A stretch of 64,000 bases of DNA from Trichomonas vaginalis G3. Lineage: Eukaryota; Parabasalia; Trichomonadida; Trichomonadidae. Below are positions 36,736 through 48,579 of the stretch, piece after piece. The stretch covers positions 4,278,001 through 4,342,000 of the forward strand of contig NC_067205.1 in assembly GCF_026262505.1 (NCBI RefSeq). Reading direction: 5' to 3'. A model generated the notes under the pieces. The model saw only the letters and a list, made by a program, of their open reading frames with translations, did no database searches and had not been told where the DNA came from. A program made the translations under genes and the position numbers. Every line of letters starts with the position of its first letter. Positions within the stretch are counted from its first letter, which is position 1.

Positions 36736-37554
36736 ATCTTGAAAGGAATTGCTTATTATCTAAATAATAATACAGGAAATGCAAAAGAAAAAGTTACTGA
36801 GGTTGATGATTCTTTCATCTTTGAATATCCTTGTAACTCGAATGTTATTTGTGAACCATATATTATTCATTTCCAAAAAGGAAGTTATAAGATCGAACTC
36901 TGGGGATCATCAGGTGGAAATGGAAGAGAAAATAATTCTCCTAAAATTGTTCCCAACTCAGGTGGAAATGGTTCATATGTTAGAGGCATTATTCATTTGA
37001 AACAATCCACAAAATTTTATCTTTATTTAGGTGCTAAAGGTGAAGACCAGACAAAAACAGATGATTATACTAACCATTCTCTTGGAGGTTGGAATTTTGG
37101 AGGGCATGGTGGAATTGATAAACATGATAAGAATGAACAGACTCAATATCGCCCACCAGAGAGCGGTGCAGGAGGTGGAGGTTCTGTTGACCTTCGCATT
37201 GAATATTTTGACATCAATTTTCCAGATAAAAACCGATCACTTCTGACCAAGTCGTTGAAATCTAGAATAATGGTTGCAGGGTCTGGAGGTGGTGCTGTCT
37301 CCAATACAAATAAGTTTGGTTTTCCAGGTGGAAATTTAACTGCAATAGATAATGGCAATAATGTTTTTGGCGGTACACAAACATCAGGAGAACTAGGAAA
37401 AGGGATGGATGGCATTGATTCAGAAATTAATCAGGGAGGCTCCAGAGGTTGTGGTGGCGGTTATAAAGGTGGTTATCATACTTTCAATAAAAGCATGCCT
37501 AAAAGTGTCAGTTTTGAGTTCGGTGGATCGGGCGGGAGTTCATACATAAGTGGA
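36736..37554 (+). pseudogene. Glycine-rich host gene, 5' part, split by a MULE
   Basis: Same family as 35479-36441: FEYPCNSNVICEPYIIHF, YKIELWGSSGGNG, GGNGSYVRGII, the VDLR...SRIMVAGSGGG core and FGGSGGSSYISG. Again no ATG precedes the conserved part in frame. The frame breaks off at the MULE target duplication (ATAAGTGGA, 37546-37554) and resumes at 47950. Product would be an extracellular or surface Gly-rich protein. Confidence 0.6.
37546..37554. repeat. Target-site duplication of the MULE (left)
   Basis: ATAAGTGGA here and at 47941-47949. Nine base pairs fits Mutator-like elements. Because the terminus also reads GGA, three bases are ambiguous between target and element. Confidence 0.8.
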
Positions 37555-38339
37555 GATATAAAAATTGCTCACATTTGCTCACATTTTAGCACTTTTTTGT
37601 ACGTTTGTCAAAAAATTGTGAGGAAGATCTCACAAAAATAGTCAAAATGTGAGCAAATTTTGAGAAGTGCTCACATTTTGACATACGATTATTTTCATAC
37701 GTTTTTTTGATGAATTCTAATAAAACTTCATTACCACTTTCAGAACGAAGCGTAACTTTTCAGCACGTAACGCTCTATCATGTGTAGTGACATATTATTC
37801 AAAAAAACTCAGATTGCTTATCTTATAATAACAATTTCATTAGAAAAAATGCACGATTTCACGCTAAAACTTTGAAGCAATTCTTAAATTCGGATAAAAA
37901 ATCGATATGTATTACACTTTAAACTTCAAAAAATGGTTCAAAATTTAGACTTAGTTTATCTTAACAATATAGCAGATTTTAAGCCGAACAAGTAGGAGTA
38001 ATAGAAATAGCTCTTGAAAATAATTACAATTAGTAATATGTAAGTCAAAGTTCGAGTATTCTAATAAATAAACGTTCCGGATTTTCTTTACTACAAGAAT
38101 AATACTTAATATATAGAAGCAACAGTAAAAACTTATTAGAGATTCAAAAAGAAAGTTGACTAAAGAGAATCTTTTTATATAAGTAATTTTATTTTTTTGA
38201 AATACGAGATCGAATAAACATGTATTTTATTTTATTACTATAATAATACGTTTTTACATAGTAAGAAAGTTTAGAGACTGAAATGAAATTAAAAATTGAG
38301 AAAAAAATAAAGCTTTTCTATAAAAATTCATATTAATAT
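37555..38339. repeat. MULE left terminal inverted repeat (785 bp)
   Basis: Reverse complement of 44801-45319 plus 47671-47940 with few differences by eye. It contains reiterated GCTCACATTT / AAATGTGAGC words in its outer 130 bp, forming a complex palindromic end. Confidence 0.85.
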
Positions 38340-41194
38340 ATAGTATAATGATATTTATTGATAGTTGTGTTAGAAAAAAGGTACATTCACTATTTTTGAC
38401 AAAATTTTAAATTTTCATGGGGTTGTAAATCTTATAATAACTAGATGAATAAGGAATAAATCCCAGTATGATGTGCATCATTATATTAAACACTATATGT
38501 AAGGCTGGTGATTCTATTAACACTTATGAAGATCTATAGTATTTGAGCAGATAAATTTGATAATTTCCAAAACTCTTATATTTCAAAATTAAAGTGTGCG
38601 AATGCATTTAAATGAGAGCAAAAAGAGATTGATGCTGTTAAAACTATGTGTTAATTTGCAATTATTTCGCATCACAAGAACTACCCAGTAAATTCGGCTA
38701 TCTTTCTTTGCAATTATTCTCCATTATACATATAATATAATGGTTAGGGTTTGAAGAAAAGTTACTAGAGAATTATTGACTTTTGAAATAATGCAGAATT
38801 TTACTTGAAGAAATCATTAATTTATGAGTTCCAAATTGCTAAGCATGACGAAGGATCATTAAATTTGCTACAATTAAATACACTTATTGCAGAATTAAGA
38901 TTTTTGAAATTAAAAGTTTGAAATATTGCCTTTTTGAATAAAAATTTAAATTTTATTATATAATCATGATAATATCTTATAGAAATTAAAAGAAAATATT
39001 TTAAACCATTCAAATATTTTGAATGTCTTATCAATTTAAAATATTAAAAGATAGCTTGATTTTATCATCATTAGTTGTTATCAAAGTTTTCTTCTTTTGA
39101 TGAACAACAGTAAATGATTTGTTAATTACTTGTCTTCCTTTTTCGCAGCAAAATCGAAAGTTATGATGATAATCTTGCTCTCAATTTTGAAACTCTCTGA
39201 TTTACAAGTAAGCATTCCTTTGGAAAAGCAGTCCTATTCTGTTTTCAAGATATTTTAAAGCCTCAATTTCATACAATGCGCAGATCTATTCGAAATTGCA
39301 AGAACTCTCAAGAAAAATGCAGCAGCAAAGAAGATTCCATAGTTTCTAGCATCAAAAATTTACAACCTTAATACAACAGTTAAAGAGAAGCTCGAAAAGA
39401 AAATATTTAACCATAAAGCTGGAAACCATTCGATATCTACTATTGGATCTAATAAAAAGTTAATTATAACATATTTAACATGCTATTTGTTGACTTTGTT
39501 CCATTATATTACCATATATACCTTTTTGAAATCTAAAATATTTTTACAATTTTAACCATGTGTTGTTGAAACCATATATCAATCTTAGCTAAAGTATAGT
39601 TTATGAGTCTGTCACCATCTAACGTATGAATTTTCAAAAATGTCAAATATGTTCATTTTTTCTGTAGATTCAGCCATAATTTCACGTTGTTATACTATTC
39701 AACTATTATTTAATATTTTTATCGATTTAAATATATGATGAGATGCTTAGTTCTCCTGGAAATCGATTTTTAATCGCAATTTTAACTTTCCAAAAAAAAT
39801 TCAAAAATAAAAATCCCTCTCAATTTTCTAAGTTTTATAACTCGCCAAATCTCTAGCCAAATTTTTTTGGCCCGTATAAATATTGTTTGGCACTATATAG
39901 GGATGCTATTTATCATATTTTCATCCCATTTTACTGTTATCGCCTAGTGAATGTACCTTTGTTAGAAAAAATATACAACTAAAATGTCAGTTTTAAAAAA
40001 TTTAAAAATTATATTAAAACAATAGTCATTGAGGATGGTTAATTGCAAAAACTCAAGAAACTATCATTATCTCTCTTTGCTTAACACATCTACAACTGGA
40101 AACATCATTCCAAATGAAGTTCCTCAGTCTCGTCAAAATTTCTCTCTCATCTACAACAAGCTTAACTCAAAACTCAAGAAACTATCATTATCTCTCTTTG
40201 CTTAACACATCTACAACTGGAAACATCATTCCAAATGTTGCATTCAAGAATCCTATTATTATTCTTTCTTTCAATCTTTTATATTTACTCTTTAAATTCT
40301 AATATAATATAAATTCTTCATTTCCTTTGTTTAAACTTTTTTCATTTTAATACCATTTTATCAGATAGTAATTTTTGTTTTTCTCTGACCAAAAATCTTC
40401 TCAATTTAACTCCACCTTCACAAAAATTCATTGAGTTCTCTCAAAATTCTTGTATTTTTGGTATACTTAAAGTATCATCTTCAAATATTTTTTTGGAGAA
40501 AATTGACTTTGCATAATATCGTAATACTTTTTAAGGCAGATAGATTTACCGTAAGTTGAAGAACTTTTAATTTGAACAGAAATTATTCAACAAATATTCT
40601 TTTTATTTGATCAAGATACGTATACCAATATGATCTACTTGCTAGGGATATGTAGATCACGTTCAGAATTTGCCAAGTTTGGTGAATATCTATGGGATTA
40701 GGGACATCTATTTAATTTAAGAACTAAAAATTAGCATAGGCGTATTATGCTGTTACTGAAATATATTTTGGATGTATAAATTTTTACTTAATACTCTTTT
40801 ATTGTTATCATTTTTAAAGATTTTTTATTATGAGCAAAAAAATGGCAAGACAATAATATATTGTACATGCAATTTATTATTACTGAATAAATTTATCAAT
40901 CAAATTTGATCACATACAATTTTTACAGATAAATACATTATCTCAAAAAATATCTATATATTAGTATATGTTACACGAAATGTAATAAAATGTATTACTT
41001 TGGTTTATCAATTTATAAATAAGAATGAAAATTTGTTATAGCTTTGTTCCAATATTTATTTTTATATATTTAAGTTATCCATTTTACTGTTTTCATTCAT
41101 ATTTATAACAAAATTAGAGTCCTTACATTATTTATCTTATTTCAATAGTGATAAAAATCAACTATATTTTGTAAGATCTTAAAAAGTGACAAAA
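38340..41194. other. Gene-free MULE interior
   Basis: About 2.85 kb of AT-rich DNA without a credible gene. It includes a 69-bp direct repeat (40047-40115 and 40169-40237). Short frames here are not similar to anything I recognise. Confidence 0.5.
40047..40237. repeat. 69-bp direct repeat, two copies
   Basis: 40047-40115 and 40169-40237 are the same sequence (AACTCAAGAAACTATCATTA ... CATTCCAAATG) with a 53-bp spacer. Confidence 0.85.
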
Positions 41195-41500
41195 ATGGAA
41201 AACTACATTAAATTTATTTATAAGGATACAAAATTATATGTCATTCCACCAAGAGCGGTTAAAGCATTAACACTTTATTTATATATATCTCACAAGCTAA
41301 GTTTACCTCTAAACACATTCGAATTAACAACAAATAACAAAAATTTAGGTGTTCTGGATAATTTGCGCTGTAATAACAAAATTACTATCAATATTAAAAG
41401 AAAAAAGAAGCCTTTTAACTTATTTTCAATTCCGATTGTAAACAGTATAAAAACTTCTGAAGATCAAGACAAAAGATTAATCAAATATCAAAAAAAATGA
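41195..41500 (+). CDS. MULE N-terminal frame with ubiquitin-like fold (putative)
   Basis: Starts MENYIKFIYKDTKLYVIPP. The beta-strand/helix pattern IKFIYKDTKLYVI - VKALTLYLYISHKLSLP - FELTTNNKNLG - VLDNL - KITINIKRKKK matches the layout of a ubiquitin-like beta-grasp domain. The basic tail follows directly. The frame ends in an A8 run near 41490; the next coding frame starts just after it in another phase (DENLLWAAKFALYMSNN). This may therefore be the N-terminus of the transposase, separated by a frameshift, or a separate small protein. The ubiquitin-like call is by pattern only. Confidence 0.4.
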   Translation: MENYIKFIYKDTKLYVIPPRAVKALTLYLYISHKLSLPLNTFELTTNNKNLGVLDNLRCNNKITINIKRKKKPFNLFSIPIVNSIKTSEDQDKRLIKYQKK

Positions 41501-41510
41501 CGAAAATTTA

Positions 41511-44391
41511 TTGTGGGCAGCCAAGTTTGCGTTGTATATGAGCAATAACATAATAGAAGAAGCAATTAAAATCATGAATTTCAATTGTCTTCAGGAAGTA
41601 TTCAATCCTGTTGATGAAATTAAAAAAATGTTAGAAGGAGAGTATAAAGTAACAATTTCAGATGGAAATAAAAATAAATTATATGAGACAATTTTACCAA
41701 ATGAAGAAGCTGAAGATTCTTATAGTGAGAATGATAGTGATATCGATTATGATGAAGAAAGTAAACAAAAGGATAAAAATGATTTTTCTATAGAAACTCA
41801 TGATAAAGATAACAATATAAGAAAGAATTGGCCATTTCAAGATGAAGACAACGAAAACTCGGATTCTCTATTAAACAGATATTTAAGTTCCGAAGAATTC
41901 AATGAATTCAAAGAGGAGGAGAATGAACAAATTTTATTAAATGAACAAACTGCAACAATAAGTGGAGTAACTGCTCAAAATTCAAATATAAGACAAAATG
42001 AAACAATAAGTGGAGTTTCTCCTCCAAACACAAATCAAAGACAAAATGCAACAATAAATGCAGTTTCATTTCCAAACACAAATCAAAGACAAAATGCAAC
42101 AATAAATGCAGTTTCATTTCCAAATTCAAATCAAAGACAAAATGCAACAATAAGTGGAGTTTCACTTTCAAACACAAATCAAAGACAAAATGCAACAATA
42201 AATGCAGTTTCATTTCCAAACACAAATCAAAGACAAAATGCAACAATAAATGCAGTTTCATTTCCAAATTCAAATCAAAGACAAAATGCAACAATAATGC
42301 AGTTTCATTTCAAACACAAATCAAAGACAAAATGCAACAATAAATGCAGTTTCATTTCCAAACACAAATCAAAGACAAAATGCAACAATAAATGCAGTTT
42401 CATTTCCAAACACAAATCAAAGACAAAATGCAACAATAAATGCAGTTTCATTTCCAAACACAAATCAAAGACAAACTGCAACAATAAGTGGAGTTACTCC
42501 TCCAAACACAAATCAAAGACAAAATGCAACAATAAATTCGGATATTCAGCGTCAAATCCCTCAGCATCAATCCTCACTACCTAATGAAACTGCTTCTTAT
42601 TCTTCCCAAATTTCTAATCATTTAACCGATAATCCTCCATTAACAGATTTACAAAATACACATCTAGTGCCAAATTTTGCTTATGATTACCAAAATAATT
42701 TTTCAACGCATAAACAATCTATTATCGTTAATAAAGCTTGCATTGAACTTATTCCTAATTATCAATCTTTTGATGATAAAAATAAAGAGATTCACCGAAA
42801 AAGAATCAAAAATATTCTGAGGACTTATCATACATTTTCAATTTCCCAATCCGCACGTATTAAATATTCATTAACCATATATACAAATGGTCATCCTTTG
42901 AGATTTCAACGTTACAATGCTCATAATAATTATTTAGAAATTATTTATTATTGCGGATATAAACCTAGATGCAACTTTTGTATGCATGTAAAAGTCTTTG
43001 ATGAGAAATTAAATATTTCTCCTGAAGAAAAACCAGACAGTAAACTTCATAACTGCCGACCTGCAAAACAATCTCAAATAATTAAAGGAACAAATCCAAT
43101 GAACTATGATATTGAATCTCAAGTTCAAGATTATGTTGTCAAAAATCCAACCGCAACGATATCAGAAACAAGAAAGTATGCAAATCAACTGATATATGAC
43201 TGTAATCAAGCCCAGTCTACTAATTTCATTCAGATATCAGAGAAGAAAGTCCAACAGCTGTATTATGAAGTTCATCCTGTCAAATCAAAATCAGAGATTG
43301 ATCTTATTAATGAAATGTTAGAATTTTTTAATCAAAGATCATATTTTATTACCCAAAGCACAAAAAATGATAATGCCTATTATTTTTTTGGATTGGAACG
43401 TTTCATTCGAGTTGCACGGTATTCATCACATTGTTTTATTGATGGAACCTTCAAAGTCGTTCCTGTATCAATAATGAATGGCCAATTATTAAATTTGTTA
43501 ATTTTTGACCAAGCAACTCAACTGTATCTACCGTTTTTACATATAATCATGACGGGAAGAACAGAAACTGATTATCAAAGAGTATTTAGTATTATGGAGT
43601 ATGATACTGATATTAAAATTCCTTTATCAACATTTGATGTTATAACAACTGATTTCGAAAAAGCACTTCAAGGCTCAATTTATAAAAGAAAAGGAGAGCA
43701 AACCATATTGACTGGATGCATATATCACTTTATTGCAGCATTAGTTAAGAATTTCAAGAAAAAATGTGATCCAGAAGATCTTAACAATAAAATTCTTTTA
43801 AAGTTATTATGCGCTTCTCCATTCATGCCAGAAGAAGTTTTTGATTTGGTTTGTAATAAAATTAAATGCATTCAAGATACAAATGAATTTGCAAAATACT
43901 TTATTAAAACATGGAGCACAAGCTATAATTCAATCAGCAAGCTCAAAGTATTCGACAATATTTATTCTAATAATGGCGTAGAATCGTACAACAAAGTGTT
44001 AAATACAAATATTGTATATTCACATCCCACAATTTTAAAGACGGTACACACTTTAATGAAAGTGGATTTAGCGATTTTGCATCGATATGCACGGGCAGAT
44101 AAAAACACAAGTGATCATAAACAGTCGTATTTCATTAAATTGAAAAAAATAAATGAAGAGATTCAGTTATTTGAAGAGCATTTTGGTCTGGAAATATCAT
44201 TAATTCCTGAGGATATAATGAAAAAATATAAGGATTTGTCCAAACATTCTGGAATTGATTTCAGAGATATTGAAATTGAAAGGTATATGTCAAGTGATCA
44301 AATACTTGATGACATTCAAATAAATTTAGAAGAAACAAAAAATGAAAAGATAGAAAACATTGAAATTGCCGAAGATGATTTATTTCAATAA
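41511..44391 (+). pseudogene. MULE transposase with tandem Asn/Gln repeats
   Basis: Coding DNA in two phases. 41511-42300 gives a helical N-terminus, an acidic stretch (about 41690-41930) and 16-residue repeats (QRQNATINAVSFPNTN-like). After one phase change inside the repeats near 42296, the second phase runs without a stop to 44391. This main part holds a Cys/His cluster (YYCGYKPRCNFC ... HNC, WRKY/FLYWCH-like) and a MULE DDE core: D in HCFIDGTFKVVP (43441), D in ITTDFEKAL (43651), the GCIYHF motif and E in NGVESYNKVLN (43981), that is D-70-D-110-E. It would cut and join the element ends in the nucleus. Confidence 0.75.
41940..42535 (+). repeat. 48-bp coding tandem repeats in the MULE transposase
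   Basis: About twelve 48-bp units (CAAATCAAAGACAAAATGC core) encoding 16 residues each. Two unit variants alternate (AATGCAGTTTCATTTCC and AGTGGAGTTTC types). One unit has lost bases, which changes the frame. Confidence 0.85.
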
Positions 44392-44800
44392 TATGTAACA
44401 TTGATTTCTATTCAACTTTATCGTTATTATAATAAACATTTTTATGATTTTTTTAATATTTTTTATAAGTAGATTGAAGATTATTTGATGGAAAGATGTA
44501 TATATATATACATAATGTACCTTACAATATCTTCATGCTATGAATTCCAGAATAATGACAAGTCTTTCATTCTTAATTAGAAGTCTCCAATATTTTGTCT
44601 ATTTTTTCATATTTTTTCTATTTTTTTCACCATTTAAAATTTCTTAAATTCTAAATATAGCAAATTATATCATTTTACTTTCTGCAACGATTTAATCGAT
44701 AATTATATGAATATTATTGTAAATATTTCTAAAATATTTTAAATACAAATAATTTTAAACTGAACCAAATAAATTGGATAACTTTAACTCAATCAAATAA
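44392..44800. other. MULE 3' gene-free DNA
   Basis: AT-rich, with a TATATATATA tract near 44500. No gene or clear terminator seen. Confidence 0.5.
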
Positions 44801-45319
44801 ATATTAATATGAATTTTTATAGAAAAGCTTTATTTTTTTCTCAATTTTTAATTTCATTTCAGTCTCTAAACTTTCTTACTATGTAAAAACGTATTATTAT
44901 AGTAATAAAATAAAATACATGTTTATTCGATCTCGTATTTCAAAAAAATAAAATTACTTATATAAAAAGATTCTCTTTAGTCAACTTTCTTTTTGAATCT
45001 CTAATAAGTTTTTACTGTTGCTTCTATATATTAAGTATTGATTCTTGTAGTAAAGAAAATCCGGAACGTTTATTTATTAGAATACTCGAACTTTGACTTA
45101 CATATTACTAATTGTAATTATTTTCAAGAGCTATTTCTATTACTCCTACTTGTTCGGCTTAAAATCTGCTATATTGTTAAGATAAACTAAGTCTAAATTT
45201 TGAACCATTTTTTGAAGTTTAAAGTGTAATACATATCGATTTTTTATCCGAATTTAAGAATTGCTTCAAAGTTTTAGCGTGAAATCGTGCATTTTTTCTA
45301 ATGAAATTGTTATTATAAG
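44801..45319. repeat. MULE right terminal inverted repeat, inner part
   Basis: Reverse complement of the inner two thirds of 37555-38339. It is cut at 45319 by the nested element; the outer part resumes at 47671. Confidence 0.85.
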
Positions 45320-47660
45320 GGTCATTATTGATTTTGTAATTTAATCGTCGTCGTTATCGATTTTGTAATTTAATCGTTATCGTCTTTTTCTAAACGTGCA
45401 TTTTTTGCTTTCGGAGCTATTGAACATACATTGGCCCTTACCAGCAATTGAAAACTATTTTTCATTATCAACAATTACATTACTCCGAGTTATTCATCAA
45501 TCAATGAAAATCGATATATAGTCCATACTTCAATTTACAATATTGGCAAGTCCGATTTCACTTGGCATATTTAACTCATATAGAAAAACCAGTTGGAATC
45601 GGCAAAATTATCTTTAATTCCATACATAAGAAAAAAAAATTATAAAGTTCTTCAATAATAGCAAACTAATAGTTTAAATAGATTTACAAGTATCGCCCAT
45701 CTACTTTTGATATAATTCACATATTAAATGTAGAAAACTGGTTTAAAATAAATATTTCAAAAGTTCGAAAACGATTTATGAAAAAATAACGTGATGACAT
45801 TTACTAAATTTGCTCTGTATTAAAGTATCGATGATAGAAAGAGCATATTTTGTAAATATTTCAAAAATATTTAAAAGTCGGAGAAATTGTATTGTAATGT
45901 ACTATAATTATGTTACAAATCCGATTTAATACTAATCCTTCGCTATTGAAGTTGTTTTGAGAAGGATATTCTCTAAATTCTTGATAAATCTTTAAAATCT
46001 AGAGTAATCGTTTTGTAAACTTAACAAAACTAAAATGTATACCAATAGATTGGCATTTTCTACGTTTTCAAAGTGAGAGAGTGTAAATTCTTTTTTTTTA
46101 TCCTATTAAGGTTTTTAAAAAATTTATTTAACAATAGGATGTTTAACACTAATTTTTTAAGGACTTCGACTTTAGCATCACATAAATATGTTATTTTCTA
46201 TATTAAAACGTAATTTTGGTGGTCTTAGAATAGAAAAATATGCAATATTCGTGGAGATAATGAGGGTTCTTAAACATGTTCTTAAAAATAAATAAAATAA
46301 TACAAATCTTTATTCAATCTTTTGATATTGTTGGTCCTCTCTTTGTGAAAATACTTAACTTCAAAGAGTATTATGTTTTACCTAGTGAGGACCTTAAGTT
46401 TGCAAAAACATAATAAAAGTAAAATAAAAAAGATCTGATTTATCACAAAACTTTGAGTATTATAGGATTTAATATATTTTCTTAGTAGATTATATGATTT
46501 AGTTTCTTAAAATCTAAAGTATTTCTTGAGGAAAATATAAATTGAAATTCAAAAAGTAAAAAAATGTAAACAAATCAAATTTTAAATGGACCAAATGTTG
46601 ATTTTTCATTCGTTTTCTCATTATCGAAAAAAATTTGGAAAGCTAAGAAGTCAATAACAAGTTATATAATACAACAAAACCCACATCGGATATGTTTTCA
46701 TCAAATAGTCTCCTAGATTTGTTATGAAATTAAAATATCATGATATTTTAAGGGCTTTTGATTTCAATATTAGAATTATTCAGTTATATCGTGCTAATAT
46801 CAATTGCTTTATACAATTAATCGTTTACAAGCTGCAAAAATCGAACAATAATTTGACTTTGTAAAAAAAGTGCGTCATTTTTATTCGTTATACTTACAAA
46901 ATGTAAACATTACGAGAAACATTTACATTTGTAAATGTAACAAGTAAAGTTGTATCGCATAATTTGACTTTGTAAAAAAAGTGCGTCATTTTTATTCGTT
47001 ATACTTACAAAGTGTAAACATTACGAGAAACATTTACATTTGTAAATGTAACAAGTAAAGTTGTATCGCATAATTTGACTTTGTAAAAAAAGTGCGTCAT
47101 TTTTATTCGTTATACTTACAAAATGTAAACATTACGAGAAACATTTACATTTGTAAATGTAACAAGTAAATACATCAGATTTAAATTGTAAATGTAGTTT
47201 ATCTCTCTCATCTCCTTTTTAAAAGGTATTACATACATACGAACGCATGGGTCACTCAATAATTAGCGTGATAATAATTGAGGATAGACTGTAATCGTAA
47301 TTTTATTTTTGGACTTATATTTCGACATTTTGAAGTCGCTTGAAAGTCTTGCAAATGATTAAATTTGGAAAATTTGACCTAAGTCTGCATTATTTTGATG
47401 ACTTAAACAATTCTATAAATCTGTTTTCCTAAAAATTTAAAAAGATATAATTTCAATTTCCCTAAATTTATGTAATTCATATATCACCAAAATATTTGGA
47501 CTGCATTTCGTTTGTCTGCACCTAATTAAAGTCTAAATACCAATTAATTTTGGAGTTGCATTGCTTTTAATGTAAAAATGCACGTTTAGAAAAAGACGAT
47601 AACGATTAAATTACAAAATCGATAACGACGACGATTAAATTACAAAATCGATAACCTCTC
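45320..47660. mobile_element. Nested non-autonomous DNA element in the MULE repeat
   Basis: 2,341 bp flanked by a 10-bp duplication TTATTATAAG (45310-45319 and 47661-47670). Terminal inverted repeats of about 85 bp (45320-45406 and 47573-47660) are built from two direct copies of CGATTTTGTAATTTAATCGT and then TATCGTCTTTTTCTAAACGT. The outermost 10 bases differ between ends. No transposase or other gene is visible. A 111-bp tandem repeat lies at 46851-47169. The duplication length and repeat style point to a Mutator-type non-autonomous element. It inserted after the MULE, because the uninterrupted left repeat preserves the empty site. Confidence 0.8.
46851..47169. repeat. 111-bp tandem repeat, nearly three copies
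   Basis: Starts at 46851, 46962 and 47073; the last copy is partial. Units contain GTGCGTCATTTTTATTCG and the palindrome-like ACATTTACATTTGTAAATGT, and are almost identical. Confidence 0.9.
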
Positions 47661-47670
47661 TTATTATAAG

Positions 47671-47940
47671 ATAAGCAATCTGAGTTTTTTTGAATAATAT
47701 GTCACTACACATGATAGAGCGTTACGTGCTGAAAAGTTACGCTTCGTTCTGAAAGTGGTAATGAAGTTTTATTAGAATTCATCAAAAAAACGTATGAAAA
47801 TAATCGTATGTCAAAATGTGAGCACTTCTCAAAATTTGCTCACATTTTGACTATTTTTGTGAGATCTTCCTCACAATTTTTTGACAAACGTACAAAAAAG
47901 TGCTAAAATGTGAGCAAATGTGAGCAATTTTTATATCTCC
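47671..47940. repeat. MULE right terminal inverted repeat, outer part
   Basis: Reverse complement of the outer third of the left repeat, ending ...GAGCAATTTTTATATCTCC before the target duplication. Confidence 0.85.
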
Positions 47941-47949
47941 ATAAGTGGA

Positions 47950-48183
47950 CATCCAGGATGCATAAGTCCACACTATCCTTCATTTGCAATTGCTAATGAA
48001 ACAACTCCTTTCCATGAATCAAATTTTTATTTCACCAATACAGTAATGAGAAGTGGTGAAGAAGCAATGCCAGATCCTTTTAATGATTTTGCTATTATTG
48101 GTCATGTTGGTAATGGCGTTTGTCGAATTAGATTAATTTTTAGTTCAATTTGTCAAACGCATCGAATTATTTGTGTACATTAA
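47950..48183 (+). pseudogene. Glycine-rich host gene, 3' part
   Basis: Continues the gene at 36736-37554. With one target copy (ISG) the frame reads on directly as HPGC, exactly as in the paralogue at 35479-36441 (SSFISGHPGC). It then gives a polar region and the family's GHVGNGVCRIRL strand before the stop. The 3' flank has AATAAAGAAAATAT, a possible polyadenylation signal. Confidence 0.65.
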
Positions 48184-48398
48184 TTTGAAATTTTTATGTA
48201 TATGGTTTCTTTTTGTTTTGTTTCAGAATAAAGAAAATATTAATAATCAATTCATATATGTTCCATATTAAGTTCTGTCAAAATGTAAGCTATTCAATTC
48301 TATCGTCGGGGGAAGTATCACAAATCTATCAATTTTTTTGTAAAAGTATACAAAAACATATGGTGTTCAATTAGTTTATAATAATATAAATATTAAGA

Positions 48399-48400
<2 letters not shown>
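48184..48400. other. Intergenic DNA before Polinton P2
   Basis: AT-rich flank of the glycine-rich gene; no gene. It ends at a 27-base A-run that marks the P2 terminus. Confidence 0.5.
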
Positions 48401-48427
<27 letters not shown>

Positions 48428-48430
<3 letters not shown>

Positions 48431-48480
48431 AGTGGGGCTTCCAGGCACTTCGTGCCCTCTAGCCCCGAAGATGTTTAGTA
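48428..48480. repeat. P2 terminal hairpin
   Basis: Outer stem GGGGCT/AGCCCC as in P1, but the inner stem is GGCAC-TTC-GTGCC instead of GGGGC-TGC-GCCCC. Different bases, same fold. Followed by GAAGATGTTTAGTATAA, shared with the P1 left end. Confidence 0.8.
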
Positions 48481-48579
48481 TAAATGAAGTTCTTATATAC
48501 GGGTCTTCCAGGAGCTTTTCACAAATTATATATGTTTTCATGTTTTGTCAAGACTTCTTCGTAAAATCAGACAAAAATA

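Larger units (their letters stand above)
37555..47940. mobile_element. Mutator-like (MULE) DNA transposon, 10.4 kb
   Basis: Bounded by ATAAGTGGA duplications and long terminal inverted repeats of about 785 bp (left 37555-38339; right 44801-45319 plus 47671-47940, interrupted by a younger element). The ends read GATATAAAAATTGCTCACA. It encodes a MULE transposase between 41195 and 44391. About 2.85 kb of gene-free AT-rich DNA lies between the left repeat and the first coding frame. Two frame changes in low-complexity coding DNA suggest the copy may be inactive, but the repeats are well matched, so it is recent. It interrupts a glycine-rich host gene. Confidence 0.85.

Noticed and set aside
41940-42535. 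CRISPR-like appearance of regular 48-bp repeats
   Set aside because: Units are contiguous coding repeats without unique spacers, in a eukaryotic MULE transposase.
45320-47660. Possible tRNA or structured RNA in the nested element
   Set aside because: No cloverleaf or conserved box found; the structure is explained by terminal and tandem repeats.
48401-48427. 27-base A-run as the poly-A tail of a retroposed gene
   Set aside because: It directly abuts the Polinton terminal hairpin, and P1 also begins with an A-run after its target duplication; it is the element end.
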